A stretch of DNA of 7,147 bases from Dehalococcoidia bacterium. Its GTDB lineage: Bacteria; Chloroflexota; Dehalococcoidia; UBA2979. This document shows positions 6,901-7,147 of this stretch, in pieces (positions within the stretch are counted from its first letter, which is position 1; each line of letters begins with the position of its first letter). Made by a program: the position numbers and the translations under genes. The stretch covers positions 1 through 7,147 of the forward strand of contig JABIST010000388.1 of NCBI GenBank assembly GCA_018700215.1. The letters run 5' to 3'. The notes below the pieces were generated by a model. That model worked only from the letters and a program-made list of their open reading frames with translations, did no database searches and was not told the origin of the DNA.

Positions 6901-7147
6901 GAGATCCGCGACATTACCGAGGAGCTTTCGCTGCAGACGCTGGTCGCCGAGAGCGCCGAGCAGATCAATACTATTTTGGAGGCCACACCAGACGCGATTG
7001 TGGTGGCAGACGATCACGACATGATCCTTCGCGTGAACGCTGCAACCGAGAGGATCTTCGATACCAAGACGGATGAGCTGATCGGCCATCCGGTCTCCGA
7101 GCTGGTCGGAGGCATCGATCAGGCGGCTCATCACTCCTACGTAGAGC
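985..7147 (+). CDS. Giant GAF/multi-PAS sensory protein (3' truncated)
   Basis: One frame stays open from after TGA at 979-981 to the window edge, giving up to 2054 codons with no stop; I read every codon line and saw no frameshift. Residue numbers here count from GTG 985. Order: tail 1-38; GAF about 39-199; PAS1 210-336; PAS2 337-460; PAS3 461-590; PAS4 591-717; PAS5 718-844; PAS6 845-972; PAS7 973-1100; PAS8 1101-1229; PAS9 1230-1355; PAS10 1356-1481; PAS11 1482-1607; PAS12 1608-1734; PAS13 1735-1860; PAS14 1861-1987; PAS15 from 1988, cut. Most PAS units end in a D-(I/V)-T motif and pass into a short helical linker. No signal peptide or membrane segment is seen, so it is probably cytoplasmic. 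No output domain lies within the window; most such proteins end in a histidine kinase, GGDEF/EAL or transcription domain, so that is only expected. The start is uncertain: GTG 985, ATG 1048 (GGAG 14 bases upstream) or ATG 1087, none with a strong ribosome site. Ligands cannot be assigned; no LOV NCRFLQ motif is present. Confidence 0.95.
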   Translation, partial: MSENQGPSESSCSDHGASAAGMIGAARSSQNRVPMIATDGLDLFDSLGRLADLAGEANDLREVLDRAVLMVAETTDADLCLIVESPTATSNVAPVLAQSRFDADAIGTSELTSWVAPIARRVSGTNRPLLLQTADASDGELRAMLSAGGFASAVAAPVPAEGQSPLVLVAFSVTPNGFANADLGFVSSMSSILALARRLSDGDHEVSPEPVAGSDLARAQRMAGLGGWELDLTAGALQWSDAAYELFGLSKQDTAPTQELFDSLVDTRDSERLRSSLRETRLSGVPGVIEYRITRTDGSSRWLRQEHELIEGGSESPRMIGTIHDVTLQRETADALRHNDERLRAVLNVSAIGIAIVENDGRTVYRNRAYTDLLGYSNQEMEQRTLEEVATAADRSRISDLRAHLAQGETHVELDSPAGFVRKDGTITYLDVSVTRAGAGKDTVRVVNLRDRSEQVTAELQIAEGEERFRKIFDTASSGLLILGTDGRPETANLSFREIFGVTSDDIRERSPQEFIVSEQQRSDVTECIEEHLRGESGSCAHVLDIRRLSDDAPKTVSVTCQTLMNEGEVRGVLAEFTDLTEALDTQRALQASERRLREAGEVVRLGHWEWDVSAGEITASELIAPLFDGITRSDLFYERYMGLVAPEDRDRVKAASEIAFGGGESFDLQYTVHPRDSEPMVLHEVVQIEFDEHGETIRALGIVQDITDRVTAERASAESESRLRAIFDASHNGISFFSDRRMPPFRNRAFAEMLGYTLEETRNLSLGALLPLDEDRDWIDQLWERVGQGEPAGDLGLKRFVHKDGHIIDVDIRLSDVVVDENVIGHVADVRDVTSELAQRRALEESESRARLIFETTSSGSLLMRLNGDIQIANQAFCDILGTTIDNVSTLKVHRIIDRQDVKSVFDFFRARLRGDLTNPRDISVRLKRLDDGRMRTLRVDVRPFIEDGEIAGMLADVRDVTEHTETIHTLEKSQARLARAQANARIGGWELDAVTNELRWSDELYRLMGQQPAETPLTIGDLLHGVHQDDRARFIETFEQAQQTSSPFDIRLRFAGGDGQPRIVWSRGDLIVDEAGEPLRWEGTTQDITELAEAQQALTEGAARLELAQSQAHVGSFGRNLMTGEVYWSDELYRLLGHEPHAIEPSIENMFAALHPDDRDRFREATRDAVRTGIDRYDLQSRFIRPDDEQRVFWQHGELTRDEAGQPLRWDGTAQDVTELVDAQHALTEREEFLRTTLDAVRSGVMVVDPARQIISANGNASEIMGYSADEFLTVHLEDVVHGEDLALMLTRFAARVRGEGGPERTIVRAWKQDGSEVNLDVRGAPLLQSGELRGVVVDFRDVTEELAVQQRLEDTANRLRTLIEAVRSGLMVIGPNMVPITCNEAIAEMLGTSSDELLSQSIDVFLLPEERQIVAEAIEARMRNEAVPGRIPSAVIRADGVQREVDVRTTPFIVAGETIGILCEVRDITDDLALQREVQETAERLNNVFETVSTGLIVVGLDQRPLTVNQALCDILNYSRDELMQKTFAEISHPDDAQFLLERFAQRMGGGSSENRHQSRALRSDGSVIHVDISAEPFRIGGEIVGVLGEVRDITEALALQQEVEHTAERLNTVFESVSTGLAIVGPDRRPVTVNQALCDITGYSREELLAGPFELSLHPEDVEGVLQRFEDRLSGEMDQRNESQTRLIRKDGRTADISIGSEPFHIGGRFVGILAEIRDITQELSLQQQVQETANRLNSVFESVSTGLLVIGPDRHPLTVNQALCEITGYPRETLLSTPIDDLIHHDDLPAVLDRFAKRLAGDVQPYHLQARTIRFDGEVITIDLSAEPFLVGGEVVGVLAEIRDITEDLELQDRVQETADRLNNVFASVSTGLAVVGADRRPQTMNQAFCDIVGLPEAQLAEKSFDSLIHPDDLEIILERFERRLVGEDVVPHHIHVRVIRGNGELIDIDLSARPFVIGGKITGVLAEIRDITEELSLQTLVAESAEQINTILEATPDAIVVADDHDMILRVNAATERIFDTKTDELIGHPVSELVGGIDQAAHHSYVE
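1099..1581 (+). other. GAF domain at the N-terminus of the multi-PAS protein
   Basis: Residues about 39-199 begin with a helix (LFDSLGRLADLAGEANDLRE) and strands such as DADLCLIVE. They end with the GAF-style signature S-V-T-P-N-G-F-A-N-A-D-L-G-F-V, then SSMSSILALA, matching the usual pattern S..P..F...D..F. GAF domains bind small ligands such as cyclic nucleotides or tetrapyrroles, or act as dimerisation modules. I see no cysteine placed as in bilin-binding phytochromes and no cyclic-nucleotide signature, so the ligand is open. Confidence 0.75.
1612..2754 (+). repeat. PAS superunit 1 (PAS1-PAS2-PAS3)
   Basis: This is the first copy of a three-PAS block of 1143 bases (381 codons). PAS1 is of the PAS_3 fold type, with GLGGWELDL and LQWSDAAYELFG. 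PAS2 carries YRNRAYTDLLGYS and GFVRKDGTITYLDV. PAS3 carries DTASSGLLIL, EHLRG and IRRLSDD. Each of the three resembles the domain three positions later (PAS4, PAS5, PAS6) more than its own neighbours, by eye. PAS2 and PAS3 close with LRDRSE and FTDLTE in place of the usual DIT form. Confidence 0.7.
2755..3900 (+). repeat. PAS superunit 2 (PAS4-PAS5-PAS6)
   Basis: This second copy of the three-PAS block is 1146 bases (382 codons). The key Trp codon of PAS1 (1666) and that of PAS4 (2809) lie 1143 bases apart, and that of PAS7 (3955) lies 1146 further on. PAS4 keeps RLGHWEWDV but has lost the WSDELY stretch, having ITASELIAPLF instead. PAS5 pairs with PAS2: FRNRAFAEMLGYT against YRNRAYTDLLGYS, and RFVHKDGHI against GFVRKDGTI. 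PAS6 pairs with PAS3: ETTSSGSLLM, ARLRG and LKRLDDG. PAS6 also has the NQAFCDI helix seen later in the tandem quartet. Confidence 0.7.
3901..4671 (+). repeat. PAS7-PAS8 sister pair (PAS_3 type)
   Basis: These adjacent domains of 128 and 129 codons share WSDELYRL, a (H)-x-D-D-R-x-R-F motif (VHQDDRARF and LHPDDRDRF) and near-identical ends: DEAGEPLRWEGTTQDITEL and DEAGQPLRWDGTAQDVTEL. They also share the linker start ALTE. The DNA beneath the shared ends (from about 4207 and 4597) is also clearly alike, so this looks like a local duplication. PAS8 has lost the Trp of the G-x-W-E-x-D start and reads VGSFGRNL. Confidence 0.75.
4672..5427 (+). repeat. PAS9-PAS10 tandem pair
   Basis: Two units of exactly 126 codons each. 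They share LDAVRSGVMVVDP and IEAVRSGLMVIGP after the N-cap helix, with matching DNA (gcggtgcgcagcggc at both). They also share the closing DFRDVTEEL and EVRDITDDL. They form the first two units of a six-unit array with the same period that continues to 6945. PAS10 has LLPEERQ in place of the HPDD-type motif, and lacks the Cys seen in PAS11-14. Confidence 0.75.
5428..6945 (+). repeat. PAS11-PAS14 tandem quartet, 378/381-bp period
   Basis: Four units start at 5428, 5806, 6187 and 6565, with lengths 378, 381, 378 and 381 bases (126 or 127 codons), all in frame. Shared blocks include RLN(N/T/S)VF(E/A)(S/T)VSTGL, the (V/M)NQA(L/F)C(D/E)I helix, a (D/G/S)-x-(E/R)PF-x-(I/V)GG stretch, and GVL(G/A)E(V/I)RDIT or a close form. 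The similarity is visible at DNA level, for example ttcgaatcggtcag-like stretches near the start of each unit. This is the youngest-looking layer of the array and could change length by unequal recombination. Confidence 0.85.
6946..7147 (+). other. PAS15, N-terminal part only
   Basis: After the linker LQTLVAESAEQINTILE the sequence reads EATPDAIVVADDHDMIL, then VNAATERIF and DELIGHPVSELV. This is a typical PAS start, but it is unlike PAS11-14: it lacks VSTGL and the NQALCDI helix. The array therefore seems to end at 6945. PAS domains of this style often precede a kinase or cyclase module, but nothing after base 7147 can be seen. Confidence 0.8.

Noticed and set aside
5428..6945. Regular repeats resembling a CRISPR or satellite array
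   Set aside because: The units are 378/381 bases, in frame, diverged, and encode PAS domains; there are no short identical repeats with spacers.
1612..7147. LOV photoreceptor among the PAS domains
   Set aside because: No NCRFLQ-type flavin-binding motif was found. The recurring Cys sits in NQALCDI, a different context. A heme-binding His could not be identified with confidence either.

Overview
The window looks like bacterial chromosomal DNA of moderately high GC, densely coding, with few Leu TTA/CTA and Ser TCA codons in the main gene. No taxonomic marker is present. The style of the small phosphoesterase and the huge soluble PAS protein would fit a Chloroflexota (Thermomicrobia-like) bacterium, but that is a weak guess from memory of these families.

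Layout: (1) Bases 1-113 hold the last 36 codons of an unrecognised plus-strand gene. (2) It converges, with a 9-base gap, on a minus-strand gene (123-743) for a small YfcE/MJ0936-type calcineurin-like metallophosphoesterase. (3) Bases 744-984 are a divergent intergenic region with four hairpin-capable or operator-like inverted repeats, several built from GTCAG/CTGAC half-sites. (4) From about 985 (or 1048/1087) to the window end runs one uninterrupted plus-strand frame of up to 2054 codons with no stop codon, so the gene is cut off at its 3' end.

The giant gene dominates the window. Its product has a short N-terminal tail, one GAF domain and then fourteen complete PAS domains plus the start of a fifteenth, joined by short helical linkers that follow the usual D-(I/V)-T motif. 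I see no transmembrane segment or signal peptide. No kinase, GGDEF, EAL, HTH or other output domain appears before the window ends. The PAS array is layered: PAS1-3 and PAS4-6 look like two copies of a three-PAS superunit (about 381-382 codons), PAS7 and PAS8 are a sister pair, PAS9-10 another pair, and PAS11-14 a tandem quartet with a 126/127-codon period. PAS15 is of a different type and may mark the approach to the output module.

Working together: the phosphoesterase and the PAS protein are divergently transcribed across a region with operator-like repeats, so shared regulation is possible but unproven. The PAS protein is best read as a cytoplasmic sensory scaffold whose output lies downstream.
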